Source: Lactonifactor sp. BIOML-A5 (GTDB lineage Bacteria > Bacillota > Clostridia > Lachnospirales > Lachnospiraceae). From it: a stretch of DNA of 64,000 nt. Location of the stretch: NCBI RefSeq assembly GCF_009677585.1, contig NZ_WKYV01000026.1:1-64000 (forward strand), in the 5' to 3' direction. Made by a program: the position numbers and the translations under genes. Below the pieces are notes generated by a model, which was given only the letters and a program-made list of their open reading frames with translations, had not been told where the DNA came from and did no database searches. Shown here piece after piece: positions 8,880 through 16,398 of the stretch (the stretch's first letter is position 1; every line of letters starts with the position of its first letter).

Positions 8880-9551
8880 ATGAGTAAAGAAAGTTTGAAA
8901 ACACAAGCTTACCAGATAATAAAGCAAAAAATCCTGAACTGTGAATTCCCGCCGGGGACTTTGATGAATGAAAATTCTCTGTGTCAGCTTTTGTCTATCA
9001 GCCGCACACCGGTACGGGACGCCATCAGTCGTCTGGAACACGAAAGCCTGGTACAAATCACACCTCCCAAGGGTTTCATCATTAAAGAGATTACTTTGAA
9101 AGATTTGAATGCATACTTTGAGACCCGTTACTTTCTAGAGTTGTATACAATAAAAGAATACGGAAGAAATATTGATAAACACGAGCTGGAAATATTTTTT
9201 AAGTTCTTCAATGAAACAGTTTGTTTTCCTACTCCTGAAGATTTTTATCGCATTGCTTCTTCCCTGCACAATATCTTTATAGAAGAATCCGCAAACCCAT
9301 ACTTTATACAAACATACGATCAACTGAATGCCCAGGAATTCCGGATACGGAAATTAATCCCTCTGGACCCTGAGTGTATCTGTCAGCTGAGAGAACTCTA
9401 TATGGAGCTACTAACTTTATGTTTAGAAGAAAACTGGAAACAGGGAGAAAGTTCATTGGAACATATATTGGATACTTATAGAGATTTTACATTTTCATCT
9501 TATTTATCAGGTCCGAATATCTTTGAAAGGAACCGCAATGAGCAAAAATAA
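8880..9551 (+). CDS. GntR-family (FadR/FCD) regulator 1
   Basis: 223-residue transcription regulator. Residues 1-70 form a winged helix (LKTQAYQIIKQKI, then SRTPVRDAISRLEHESLVQI); the rest is an FCD-type helical effector domain that is rather divergent, with few of the usual metal-binding histidines. The start at 8880 is preceded by AAAGGAGA; an upstream in-frame ATG at 8781 lies inside the operator and has no ribosome site. It is divergent from the sugar-acid operon and overlaps its paralogue by 14 bases. It probably controls that operon in response to a sugar acid or intermediate (inference). Confidence 0.88.
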   Translation: MSKESLKTQAYQIIKQKILNCEFPPGTLMNENSLCQLLSISRTPVRDAISRLEHESLVQITPPKGFIIKEITLKDLNAYFETRYFLELYTIKEYGRNIDKHELEIFFKFFNETVCFPTPEDFYRIASSLHNIFIEESANPYFIQTYDQLNAQEFRIRKLIPLDPECICQLRELYMELLTLCLEENWKQGESSLEHILDTYRDFTFSSYLSGPNIFERNRNEQK

Positions 9552-10188
9552 TTTAAAACAACAAGCGTACCAGATGATTCGCGAAAAAATAATGAACTGC
9601 GAATATCCCCCCGGTATACTTTTGAATGAAAATATGCTTCTGAACGCCGTCCCCGGCAGCCGCACGCCTATTAGAGATGCTTTGGGGCGTTTAGAACAAG
9701 AGAAGTTAGTGACCATACTTCCCAAAAAAGGCATATTAGTGGCAGGCCTCTCCGTAAGAGATTTGCAGGCTGTATACGAGACACGCCTGCAGTTGGAGCC
9801 TTATGCCGTTTTACATTATGGGAATACCCTGCCTGAGTCTTTTTATATGGAATATTATGAGAAGTTTTCTCATATTACAGATCATGGGCCAGCCGCCGCC
9901 CACTATTCTATAGATGACAGTTATCATATGTCGATCATTCAGGCAACTGAAAACCCGTATTTCATTCATATGTATGAACAAATCCATCTCCAGACTCACA
10001 GGGCACGTATTTTAGCGGCACAGATTACAGATATACGGCTGAAAGATTCCAAAAAAGAACACTTGGAGATTCTTATTCCCTGTTTAAAAAAAGACTGGGA
10101 GGCAGCCGCACAAAAAATGCATGACCACCTGCTAAGCTCTCAAACCTCAGTATTCAGAGAATTATCACCCAGTTATATTGCCCTTTAA
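9538..10188 (+). CDS. GntR-family (FadR/FCD) regulator 2
   Basis: 216 residues, clearly paralogous to the gene just upstream over its whole length: the two share LK-QAYQ-I--KI-NCE-PPG near the N-terminus, SRTP-RDA--RLE in the recognition helix region and ENPYFI in the effector domain. Residues DDSYHMSIIQATENPYF, THRAR and EHLEIL give a more typical FCD metal-site pattern than the first copy. The ATG at 9538 has GAAAGGA eight bases upstream and lies inside the end of the preceding gene, so the two are translated from one message. Tandem duplication with divergence suggests either heterodimers or two different effectors. Confidence 0.88.
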   Translation: MSKNNLKQQAYQMIREKIMNCEYPPGILLNENMLLNAVPGSRTPIRDALGRLEQEKLVTILPKKGILVAGLSVRDLQAVYETRLQLEPYAVLHYGNTLPESFYMEYYEKFSHITDHGPAAAHYSIDDSYHMSIIQATENPYFIHMYEQIHLQTHRARILAAQITDIRLKDSKKEHLEILIPCLKKDWEAAAQKMHDHLLSSQTSVFRELSPSYIAL

Positions 10189-10332
10189 CCAGTATCTGCT
10201 ACAACGTAAACATTGCTCCCAAAAGTTACCTCGTTTTTCAGAGGTTGGGGCGCGTTATCCCTGCCATGCAGTCTGACGCATATCCTTTTTTAAATATCTG
10301 ATCCACATTTTTCTAATTTTTGTATTTTATAC

Positions 10333-10386
10333 TTGACTTTTTTAATCTAATGGGTTATATTGATATCAGTAACAATTACTATTATT
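10333..10386 (+). promoter_or_regulatory. Promoter with PerR/Fur-type operator, before rubrerythrin 1
   Basis: TTGACT (10333-10338), 17-base spacer, TATATT (10356-10361), then AGTAACAATTACTATTATT (10368-10386) at the expected transcription start. The same 19-bp sequence is repeated unchanged before perR and rubrerythrin 2. It resembles the AT-rich ATAAT-centred dyads bound by PerR/Fur proteins (family knowledge). The region 10189-10332 before it shows no gene. Confidence 0.8.
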
Positions 10387-10460
10387 AATAAATCATACAT
10401 GTTACATAAAGTAACAAGCAACTTTACCATTAAATTTCAAACAAAAAAGGAGAGATCATA

Positions 10461-11003
10461 ATGAAAAAATTCGTATGCAGTGTATGTGGTTATGTTCACG
10501 AGGGAGATGCAGCACCTGAAAAATGTCCGGTTTGCGGAGTTCCCGCTGAGAAATTCATCGAGCAGGGCGGAGAAAAAACTTGGGCTGCAGAGCACGTTGT
10601 AGGCGTGGCAAAGGGCGTTAGCGAAGACATCCTTGCTGACCTGAGAGCAAACTTTGAAGGTGAATGTTCAGAAGTCGGTATGTACCTTGCAATGGCAAGA
10701 GTTGCTCATAGAGAAGGATATCCTGAAATTGGTTTATACTGGGAAAAGGCTGCTTATGAAGAAGCAGAGCACGCAGCTAAATTTGCTGAGTTACTCGGGG
10801 AAGTTGTAACAGACAGCACCAAGAAAAACCTTGAAATGAGAGTAGAAGCTGAAAACGGCGCTACTGCCGGTAAGTTTGACCTGGCTAAGCGTGCAAAAGC
10901 AGCTAACCTGGACGCTATCCATGATACCGTTCATGAGATGGCCAGAGACGAGGCACGCCACGGCAAAGCTTTCGAAGGCCTGTTAAAGAGATACTTCGGC
11001 TAA
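10461..11003 (+). CDS. Reverse rubrerythrin, copy 1
   Basis: 180-residue peroxide reductase with an N-terminal rubredoxin domain ([10 protein letters not shown]...CPVCG, residues 6-30) and a C-terminal diiron four-helix domain ([10 protein letters not shown] near 74; EEAEHAAKF near 108; DEARHGKAF near 163). This domain order is reversed relative to classical rubrerythrin. In clostridia such proteins reduce hydrogen peroxide and oxygen with electrons from NADH via rubredoxin-type carriers. Strong ribosome site AAGGAGAG. Protein sequence is identical to the copy at 11725-12267, with only silent base differences. Controlled by a PerR-like box at 10368-10386. Confidence 0.95.
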   Translation: MKKFVCSVCGYVHEGDAAPEKCPVCGVPAEKFIEQGGEKTWAAEHVVGVAKGVSEDILADLRANFEGECSEVGMYLAMARVAHREGYPEIGLYWEKAAYEEAEHAAKFAELLGEVVTDSTKKNLEMRVEAENGATAGKFDLAKRAKAANLDAIHDTVHEMARDEARHGKAFEGLLKRYFG

Positions 11004-11013
11004 ACTTTAATGG

Positions 11014-11072
11014 GGGACGTGTTCTTTCTAAAAAGAACACGTCCCAAAATAAGACCGGCCTGTCCCTTTTTA
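11014..11072 (+). repeat. Palindromic repeat element A1 (also terminator)
   Basis: A perfect 14-bp hairpin, 11014-11027 with 11032-11045 (GGGACGTGTTCTTT arm), followed by AAAATAAGACCGGCCTGTCCC. The same hairpin plus tail occurs in reverse orientation at 16399-16473. Downstream of rubrerythrin 1 it can act as a transcription stop, but a long T-run follows only at about 11066-11070. Two copies point to a dispersed intergenic element rather than an ordinary terminator. Confidence 0.65.
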
Positions 11073-11096
11073 CCCTTTCATTTTTTTATTTTATAC

Positions 11097-11150
11097 TTGA
11101 CTTTTTTAATCAAGTATAGTATAGTAATATCAGTAACAATTACTATTATT
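11097..11150 (+). promoter_or_regulatory. perR promoter with PerR/Fur-type operator
   Basis: TTGACT (11097-11102), 17-base spacer, TATAGT (11120-11125) and the 19-bp box AGTAACAATTACTATTATT (11132-11150), ending just before the ribosome site AAAGGAGGA of perR. Position of the box over the start site fits autorepression. Confidence 0.8.
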
Positions 11151-11163
11151 GAAAGGAGGAAAT

Positions 11164-11553
11164 ATGGCGGCATTAAAATACAGTCGACAGCGGGAATCTA
11201 TTAAAGAGTTTCTGCAAAATCGATATGATCATCCCACTGCTGATACTATCTACGACAGTATACGTACTATTTATCCGAATATCAGCCTGGGTACTGTATA
11301 CCGCAATCTTTCCCTTTTGGCCAGTATCGGTGAAATTAACAAGATCTCTACCGGCGACGGCCCTGACCGTTTTGACGGCAATGTAGCACCACATTATCAC
11401 TTTATCTGCCGCAGCTGCCACAGTGTCATCGACCTGGACATGGAAGACATCGGTTATATAAAAGATGTGGCCAGTAAAAATTTTAACGGAAAGATCGACG
11501 GTCATATTACAAATTTTTACGGCATTTGTGAAGAATGCATAAAGAACCTGTAA
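11164..11553 (+). CDS. perR: Peroxide-responsive repressor PerR (Fur family)
   Basis: 129-residue Fur-family repressor. The N-terminal winged helix contains SLGTVYRNLSLL. The regulatory metal site has the PerR pattern: His in DHPTADTIY, Asp in DRFDG, the HYH pair (about residues 78-80) and Asp in IDLD. The structural zinc site is CRSC and CEEC. These residues match B. subtilis PerR, in which iron-catalysed histidine oxidation relieves repression. Start chosen after AAAGGAGGA. It sits between two identical rubrerythrins and all three genes share the same operator, so it probably represses them and itself. A Fur-type iron sensor is less likely given the neighbours. Confidence 0.9.
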   Translation: MAALKYSRQRESIKEFLQNRYDHPTADTIYDSIRTIYPNISLGTVYRNLSLLASIGEINKISTGDGPDRFDGNVAPHYHFICRSCHSVIDLDMEDIGYIKDVASKNFNGKIDGHITNFYGICEECIKNL

Positions 11554-11579
11554 ATATAGAAAATTTTTCCAAAATATAC

Positions 11580-11633
11580 TTGACAATTTTAACCCAATAT
11601 GTTAAGTTAATATCAGTAACAATTACTATTATT
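11580..11633 (+). promoter_or_regulatory. Promoter with PerR/Fur-type operator, before rubrerythrin 2
   Basis: TTGACA (11580-11585), 17-base spacer, TAAGTT (11603-11608) and the identical box AGTAACAATTACTATTATT (11615-11633). Only the operator and the -35/-10 geometry are conserved among the three promoters; the spacers differ, which points to selection on the box. Confidence 0.8.
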
Positions 11634-11724
11634 AGCACGCAACATCATAGTCCCTCCAAAAACTATGAGTTAAGCATTTAAAACCCAAAAAACAATTTTT
11701 AAACAAAGAAAAGGAGAATTCACA

Positions 11725-12267
11725 ATGAAAAAATTCGTATGTAGTGTATGTGGTTATGTTCACGAGGGAGATGCAGCACCTGAAAAATGTCCGGTATGTG
11801 GAGTTCCCGCTGAAAAATTCATCGAGCAGGGCGGAGAAAAGACTTGGGCTGCTGAGCACGTTGTAGGCGTAGCAAAGGGCGTTAGCGAAGACATCCTTGC
11901 CGACCTGAGAGCAAACTTTGAAGGTGAATGTTCAGAAGTTGGTATGTACCTTGCCATGGCAAGAGTTGCCCATAGAGAAGGATATCCTGAAATAGGTTTA
12001 TACTGGGAAAAAGCTGCTTATGAAGAAGCAGAGCACGCAGCTAAATTTGCTGAGTTACTTGGAGAAGTTGTAACAGACAGTACCAAGAAAAACCTTGAAA
12101 TGAGAGTAGAGGCTGAAAACGGCGCTACTGCCGGTAAGTTTGACCTGGCTAAGCGTGCAAAAGCAGCTAACCTGGACGCTATCCATGATACTGTTCATGA
12201 GATGGCCAGAGACGAGGCACGCCACGGCAAAGCTTTCGAAGGCCTGTTAAAGAGATACTTCGGTTAA
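11725..12267 (+). CDS. Reverse rubrerythrin, copy 2
   Basis: Same 180-residue protein as at 10461-11003: N-terminal rubredoxin (two CxxC pairs) and C-terminal diiron domain. By eye about 19 base differences separate the genes, all at third codon positions and all silent, and the last 100 or so bases are nearly unchanged. This means strong purifying selection or recent gene conversion. Ribosome site AAAGGAGAA. Function as for copy 1: peroxide and oxygen reduction in an anaerobe. Confidence 0.95.
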   Translation: MKKFVCSVCGYVHEGDAAPEKCPVCGVPAEKFIEQGGEKTWAAEHVVGVAKGVSEDILADLRANFEGECSEVGMYLAMARVAHREGYPEIGLYWEKAAYEEAEHAAKFAELLGEVVTDSTKKNLEMRVEAENGATAGKFDLAKRAKAANLDAIHDTVHEMARDEARHGKAFEGLLKRYFG

Positions 12268-12317
12268 TTCATTAACTATTCTAACTAATTTGTCTCATAA
12301 ATTTCATATTCATACAG

Positions 12318-12358
12318 TATATGCGGGCAGAGGTTGACGGAATCGAAGCCCGCATATA
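12318..12358 (+). other. 11-bp perfect hairpin between rubrerythrins 2 and 3
   Basis: 12318-12328 pairs perfectly with 12348-12358 (TATATGCGGGC arm) around a 19-base loop. No T-run follows, so it is not a typical intrinsic terminator. It lies about 50-85 bases before the rubrerythrin 3 start and could be an attenuator, an mRNA stabiliser or an operator. Confidence 0.45.
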
Positions 12359-12404
12359 TGATATAAAGGTGTAGTCATTAACCAAACCAAAGGAGGATTT
12401 TACA

Positions 12405-12941
12405 ATGTCTAAATACGCAGGAACTAAAACCGAACAGAACTTGATGGACGCTTTTGCAGGTGAATCACAGGCAAGAAATAAATATACATACTACGCTTCC
12501 GCCGCAAAGAAAGCTGGTTACGAACAATTAGCTGCTTTATATCTGGAAACAGCAGACCAGGAAAAGGAACATGCTAAAATGTGGTTTAAGGAGTTCCACG
12601 GAATTCTGGATCCGGTGGCTAATCTGGAAGACGCAGCCAGCGGTGAGAATTATGAGTGGACTGACATGTATGCACGCATGGCCAGGGAAGCCAGGGAAGA
12701 GGGCTTTGAGGAACTGGCTCAGAAATTCGAGGGTGTTGCCAGAGTAGAGGCAGCTCACGAAAAACGCTACTTAAAGTTACTGGAGCATATGAAAGCAGAA
12801 GAAACCTTTAAAGGGGATGCTCCTTTAGGATGGAAATGCAGAAACTGCGGTTATGTACACGAAGCTGACGAGGCTCCTGAGGTTTGTCCGGTATGTGCTC
12901 ATCCGAGAGCTTACTTTGAAAGAAAAGCTGAGAACTATTAA
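12405..12941 (+). CDS. rbr: Rubrerythrin (classical domain order)
   Basis: 178 residues with the usual order: N-terminal diiron four-helix domain ([11 protein letters not shown] near 15-25, [12 protein letters not shown] near 47, [10 protein letters not shown] near 118) and C-terminal rubredoxin ([20 protein letters not shown], about 145-164). Reduces hydrogen peroxide to water in the cytoplasm. Ribosome site AAAGGAGG. Unlike the two reverse rubrerythrins it has no PerR box directly upstream, so it is either read through from copy 2 or controlled separately. Followed by a strong terminator. Confidence 0.96.
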   Translation: MSKYAGTKTEQNLMDAFAGESQARNKYTYYASAAKKAGYEQLAALYLETADQEKEHAKMWFKEFHGILDPVANLEDAASGENYEWTDMYARMAREAREEGFEELAQKFEGVARVEAAHEKRYLKLLEHMKAEETFKGDAPLGWKCRNCGYVHEADEAPEVCPVCAHPRAYFERKAENY

Positions 12942-12966
12942 AATATATAATCCTATCACTTTACGC

Positions 12967-13002
12967 AAAACGCCGCCCTGTAAAAACGGGGCGGCGTTTT
13001 GC
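12967..13002 (+). terminator. Intrinsic terminator after rubrerythrin
   Basis: AAAACGCCGCCC (12967-12978) pairs with GGGCGGCGTTTT (12989-13000). The loop is about 10 bases and a T-run closes the stem. It ends the peroxide-stress island. Confidence 0.9.
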
Positions 13003-13100
13003 CGTTAAGAAGCCATCCTTGAAGCTGAAATTACAAGATGCTATACTTGACGGTGAATACTTGTAAAAAGAAGAGCAATAAAGGCATTGAAGAACGGTAT

Positions 13101-13530
13101 ATGGATAAGAAAAAACTTGTTAATCAAAGCATTGATTATATTATGCTGCATCTGAATGAAAATTGGTCCCTTAATACCGTAGCCGCTCATTTTTTTATAT
13201 CAAAATACCAATTCATCCGGATATTTAAAGAAGAAACCAGCGGGAGTGTCTATTTGTAAAGTCGATCAAAGTGCAATTTACATGAAGCTAAACCCCACAT
13301 AAGCAATCAAAGACATAGATCCGGATTGTGGATATAGTCCGTCCAATTATAGCTTCGTACTCCAGAGCGGATTGTTAACTTCAAAACAGCAGCGGAATAT
13401 GCAGGGCAAATTGAAGACAAAAAACCGGACGATATGTCCGTGTTATAGGAACGATTTATTGGTAACTTTGTGGACCTAGAGAAAAACTGGTATAAGTTTT
13501 TAGATGAATACAAGGCTATCTTTCTATAAA
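13101..13530 (+). pseudogene. Decayed AraC-GyrI-type regulator
   Basis: The first 52 codons from 13101 read as a good AraC-type helix-turn-helix (SLNTVAAHFFISKYQFIRIF), then hit a stop at 13257. Similarity resumes in other frames: DPDCGYSPSNYSF near 13311-13355 (second AraC helix) and RFIGNFVDLEKNWYKFLDEY near 13449-13520, which looks like a GyrI-type effector domain. At least two frameshifts or stops therefore interrupt it. The intact gene at 17481-18347 has the same two-domain design. The region is AT-richer than its neighbours. Confidence 0.65.
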
Positions 13531-13572
13531 TTAAGAAGTATTTAGAAATGCTTCAATAGGAAGGAGGCTGTC

Positions 13573-13755
13573 ATGCGGCGCCTGGAAACTAAATTTGAAA
13601 TTGAGGGCATTAAGAAAATACGAATGAACTGCCAATGTGGTTACGGAATTGATGAAAAGCTTGCGCTTGTTAAGGAACTAATGACAAGCACTGCAAGCAT
13701 AAAGATAGGCGATCCTGTATGTCTTATAAAAATCACACTACATAACTCTATTTGA
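13573..13755 (+). CDS. Small hypothetical protein
   Basis: 60 residues with a good ribosome site (GGAAGGAGG) six bases before the ATG. It is basic at the N-terminus, then contains NCQCGYGIDEKLALVKEL and a hydrophobic-polar C-terminus. I recognise no family. It may be the tail of the decayed regulator upstream or a real small gene; the ribosome site is the main support. Confidence 0.3.
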   Translation: MRRLETKFEIEGIKKIRMNCQCGYGIDEKLALVKELMTSTASIKIGDPVCLIKITLHNSI

Positions 13756-13795
13756 AAATAAGTTAGAAGCAATACAGCACTTTTTATTAAGACAC

Positions 13796-13818
13796 ACAAG
13801 CTCAGGCTTGTTATAATA
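13796..13818 (+). promoter_or_regulatory. Palindrome and -10 box before AraC-clpP couple
   Basis: ACAAGC-TCAG-GCTTGT (13796-13811) is a perfect 6-bp dyad, followed at once by TATAAT (13813-13818) and the ribosome site AAAAAGGAGG. Placed over the promoter, it may be an operator for the AraC protein downstream. Confidence 0.45.
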
Positions 13819-13837
13819 ATAAAAAGGAGGCAAAACT

Positions 13838-14260
13838 ATGAAACAGCAAAACGAGATTGTAAAAAAAGTCTTGAATTATATTGAGGATAATATTGAGAAA
13901 GAAATTAACGTAGATAAGATTGCCAGAAGCGTTGGATATTCAAAATTTTATCTTAACCGGTTATTTTCGGAATGTACTGGAATTACCATTTATAAATACC
14001 TTCAAAGCCGCAGACTTACAATCGCTGCGGAAAAATTGATAAAAACGAACGATCCAATCACAAGAATTGCTTATGAAGCTGGATATGAATCTCAACAGGC
14101 ATTTTCACTTGCTTTTAAGCAATTATATGTATATCCCCCCAAAACTTATAGGAATATCGGGGTGTTTGTACCAAAGCAAAGCAGAATCTCCCTGTGTAAG
14201 AATTTCTATAAAACAAAATATAGTCTATTTATCAGTATGTGCAAGGAGAACGCAGCATGA
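13838..14260 (+). CDS. Small AraC-family regulator (MarA/SoxS-like size)
   Basis: 140 residues. The first 105 are a complete AraC DNA-binding domain with both helix-turn-helix units ([40 protein letters not shown]) and the PPKTYRN ending. No sensor domain is present, as in MarA/SoxS/Rob-type proteins; a 35-residue basic, aromatic-rich tail follows. Its stop overlaps the ATG of the ClpP gene (ATGA), so the two are co-translated. Such sensorless activators are controlled by their own abundance, often by proteolysis, which makes the linked protease suggestive. Confidence 0.85.
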   Translation: MKQQNEIVKKVLNYIEDNIEKEINVDKIARSVGYSKFYLNRLFSECTGITIYKYLQSRRLTIAAEKLIKTNDPITRIAYEAGYESQQAFSLAFKQLYVYPPKTYRNIGVFVPKQSRISLCKNFYKTKYSLFISMCKENAA

Positions 14261-14847
14261 GTACAATTCCTTATGTCATTGAGCAAACGAGCCGGGGGGA
14301 ACGCAGCTATGATATTTTTTCACGTTTGCTGTCAGACAGAGTTATATTTCTGGGAGAAGAAGTAAGTGACACCTCTGCCAGTTTAATTGTGGCACAATTA
14401 CTTTTTTTGGAAGCCCAAGATCCAGACAAAGATATTCATATATACATTAATAGTCCGGGAGGTTCTGTAACTGCCGGGTTAGCAATTTATGACACCATGA
14501 AATACATCAAGTGTGATGTCGCTACTATATGTATTGGCATGGCTGCAAGTTTTGGAGCATTTTTATTAGCCGGAGGTACACATGGCAAGCGTATGGCGTT
14601 ACCTAATGCTGAAATCATGATACACCAGCCGGCTATGCATGGGAACGGTATCCAAGGACCAGCCAGCGATATAAAAATAATGTCTGATTATATGCAAAAA
14701 AGCAAACAAAAATTAAATAGAATATTATCCGAAAATACAGGGCGCACCATGGAAGAAATTGAAAAAGATACCGATAGGGATTACTTTATGAGTGCCGAAG
14801 AAGCATTAAAATATGGACTGATAGATTCTGTTATTTCCAGTAGATAG
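14257..14847 (+). CDS. clpP: ClpP-family protease, accessory copy
   Basis: 196-residue ClpP peptidase with complete catalytic triad: Ser in [14 protein letters not shown] (near 98), His in [10 protein letters not shown] (near 123) and Asp in [12 protein letters not shown] (near 172). The hydrophobic N-terminal and handle regions ([20 protein letters not shown]) look normal. The start at 14257 (AAGGAGAACGCAGC upstream) overlaps the AraC stop. No clpX or trigger factor gene is adjacent, unlike the housekeeping clpP of this group, so this is probably a second copy that must borrow an ATPase. Linked to a regulator in a patchy, AT-rich region, hinting at transfer. Confidence 0.92.
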   Translation: MSTIPYVIEQTSRGERSYDIFSRLLSDRVIFLGEEVSDTSASLIVAQLLFLEAQDPDKDIHIYINSPGGSVTAGLAIYDTMKYIKCDVATICIGMAASFGAFLLAGGTHGKRMALPNAEIMIHQPAMHGNGIQGPASDIKIMSDYMQKSKQKLNRILSENTGRTMEEIEKDTDRDYFMSAEEALKYGLIDSVISSR

Positions 14848-14858
14848 TAAAACAAGGA

Positions 14859-14895
14859 GCATCGCATTGTTTAAAATGCGGTGCCCTCTCTTTTC
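14859..14895 (+). terminator. Terminator after clpP
   Basis: GCATCGCATT (14859-14868) pairs with AATGCGGTGC (14875-14884) with one T.G wobble, followed by the T-rich CCTCTCTTTTCTT. Confidence 0.75.
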
Positions 14896-14989
14896 TTACC
14901 TTGAAGAACCAGTATGAACTATATATAATACTATGCAAGGGCTTATACACAAGAAAGTCCTTAGTATCTTTCTATAAATGGAGGCACCT

Positions 14990-15805
14990 ATGTTCAGAAT
15001 CGGAGAATTTTCAAAACTCACACAGGTAACTATCCGCATGCTGAGATATTATGATGAAGCAGGGCTGTTAAAACCCGCCAGGATTGATCCCCAGACCGGT
15101 TACCGTCTGTATTCCATAGAGCAAATACCCATTCTTAACAAAATTATATACCTGAGAGACAGCGGTTTCCAGGTGTCTGAGATAGCAAAGGTGCTTGAAA
15201 GCTGTGACAGTGCAGCAATAATCGAAGAGCTGGACAGGAAATATTCAGAAATTGAGCGATCTATTCTTCTGGAAAAAGAAAAACTCAAGAAAATTCAACT
15301 TGCCAAAAAAGAACTTTTAACCGGAAAAAGTGAGATACATTACCATGTTACCGTTAAATCTATTCCCGCTTATCAGGTTCTCTCCCTGCGAAGGGTGATA
15401 CCAGATTATTATGCCGAAGGAGAGCTGTGGAGTGAATTATCTGCGTTTGCCTTAGAGCAGAGAGTACCTGTAACAGAAGAAACCTTTTCTATATATTACG
15501 ACGAGGGGTATAAAGAGCAAAATGTTGATGTGGAGCTGTGTGCTCTGGTAAAAACTCTCGGTAACAGTTGCGGGGAGTTCGCATACCGCATAACCGAACC
15601 TGTACCTGCTATGGCCAGTACCATGGTTTACGGACCATTTTCCAACATCGCCGGAGCATACCTGTCATTTGCCCGGTGGCTGCAGAAGAACAGCGAATAC
15701 AGAATGGGGAACCCAACCCGCCAAATCGTCCACCGCGGTCCTTGGAATGAGACCTCTCCCCAGAATTATTTGACAGAAATACAGATACCTTTAGAAAAAA
15801 ACTAA
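14990..15805 (+). CDS. MerR-family regulator with GyrI-like effector domain
   Basis: 271 residues. Residues 1-70 are a MerR winged helix (IGEFSKLTQVTIRMLRYYDEAGLLKP, GYRLYS), 75-110 a coiled-coil dimer helix, and about 120-271 a BmrR/GyrI-like small-molecule domain ending in TEIQIPLE. BmrR/Mta/TipA-type relatives bind drugs or other lipophilic ligands. The start at 14990 has TGGAGG seven bases upstream. A MerR-type promoter with a 19-base spacer lies just downstream (15845-15875), in front of the TrmO-like gene, and is its likely target. Confidence 0.88.
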   Translation: MFRIGEFSKLTQVTIRMLRYYDEAGLLKPARIDPQTGYRLYSIEQIPILNKIIYLRDSGFQVSEIAKVLESCDSAAIIEELDRKYSEIERSILLEKEKLKKIQLAKKELLTGKSEIHYHVTVKSIPAYQVLSLRRVIPDYYAEGELWSELSAFALEQRVPVTEETFSIYYDEGYKEQNVDVELCALVKTLGNSCGEFAYRITEPVPAMASTMVYGPFSNIAGAYLSFARWLQKNSEYRMGNPTRQIVHRGPWNETSPQNYLTEIQIPLEKN

Positions 15806-15810
15806 CGCCG

Positions 15811-15842
15811 CGCCGTGCAATTACTTATTGCATGGCGTTTTT
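15811..15842 (+). terminator. Terminator after MerR gene
   Basis: CGCCGTGCAAT (15811-15821) pairs with ATTGCATGGCG (15827-15837), one G.T pair, five-base loop, then TTTTT. Confidence 0.85.
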
Positions 15843-15844
15843 CC

Positions 15845-15875
15845 TTGACTCTCACATGGTGTGAGGGTCTAACGT
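15845..15875 (+). promoter_or_regulatory. MerR-type promoter/operator before trmO-like gene
   Basis: TTGACT (15845-15850) and TAACGT (15870-15875) are separated by 19 bases. The spacer carries an inverted repeat, ACTCTCACA / TGTGAGGGT (15848-15868). A long spacer filled by a dyad is the hallmark of promoters activated by MerR proteins through DNA untwisting (family knowledge). The regulator gene just upstream is the natural candidate. Confidence 0.75.
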
Positions 15876-15916
15876 GAGATCGTAAACAAACATTCAGGAA
15901 AAACGGAGGATAATTT

Positions 15917-16393
15917 ATGTCAACCTATCAAGTACATTCTATCGGAACCATCTGCAACAATGAAAACGGTGCTTATGTTCAGCTGGATCCCCGGGTAATC
16001 CCTGCCCTCCAGGCATTAGACGGGTTCAGCCACATTAACATTATCTGGTGGTTCAGCCACTTTGATGACCACGAGGCCCGATCAGTCCTCACCGCAGAAC
16101 AGCCCTACAAAAAAGCCCCGGAGACCATGGGTATCTTTGCCACAAGATCCCCTGTGCGTCCCAATCCCATCGCCCTGTCCACTGTAGAAGTTACGCATAT
16201 CAATTATGAGCAGGGAATCATTCATATCCCTTACATCGATGCCGACCACAATACTCCAGTCCTGGACATAAAGCCATACACTCCCAGTCTAGACCGGGTA
16301 GAAAACCCCAGGGTACCGGAATGGTGCAGCCATTGGCCAAAAAGTCTGGAGGAATCCGAACAGTTCCCATGGGAAGAAGAGTTTAATTTTTAA
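15917..16393 (+). CDS. TrmO/TsaA-like tRNA (t6A37) methyltransferase
   Basis: 158 residues, about the length of the single TsaA (UPF0066) beta-barrel domain. Conserved motifs: HSIGTICNN at the start, DGFSHINIIWWF near 37 and GIFATRSPVRPNPIALS near 72-88, then LDIKPYTPSLD near 115. TrmO methylates N6 of t6A37 in certain tRNAs with S-adenosylmethionine. The second domain seen in E. coli TrmO is missing, as in many short homologues, so another methylation substrate is possible. Ribosome site CGGAGGA. Expression is probably inducible through the MerR-type promoter at 15845, unusual for a tRNA-modification gene. Confidence 0.75.
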   Translation: MSTYQVHSIGTICNNENGAYVQLDPRVIPALQALDGFSHINIIWWFSHFDDHEARSVLTAEQPYKKAPETMGIFATRSPVRPNPIALSTVEVTHINYEQGIIHIPYIDADHNTPVLDIKPYTPSLDRVENPRVPEWCSHWPKSLEESEQFPWEEEFNF

Positions 16394-16398
16394 GTAAA

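Noticed and set aside
10189..10332. Terminator or small RNA after the second GntR gene
   Set aside because: Only a weak CCTC/AGAGG stem near 10230; not strong enough to call.
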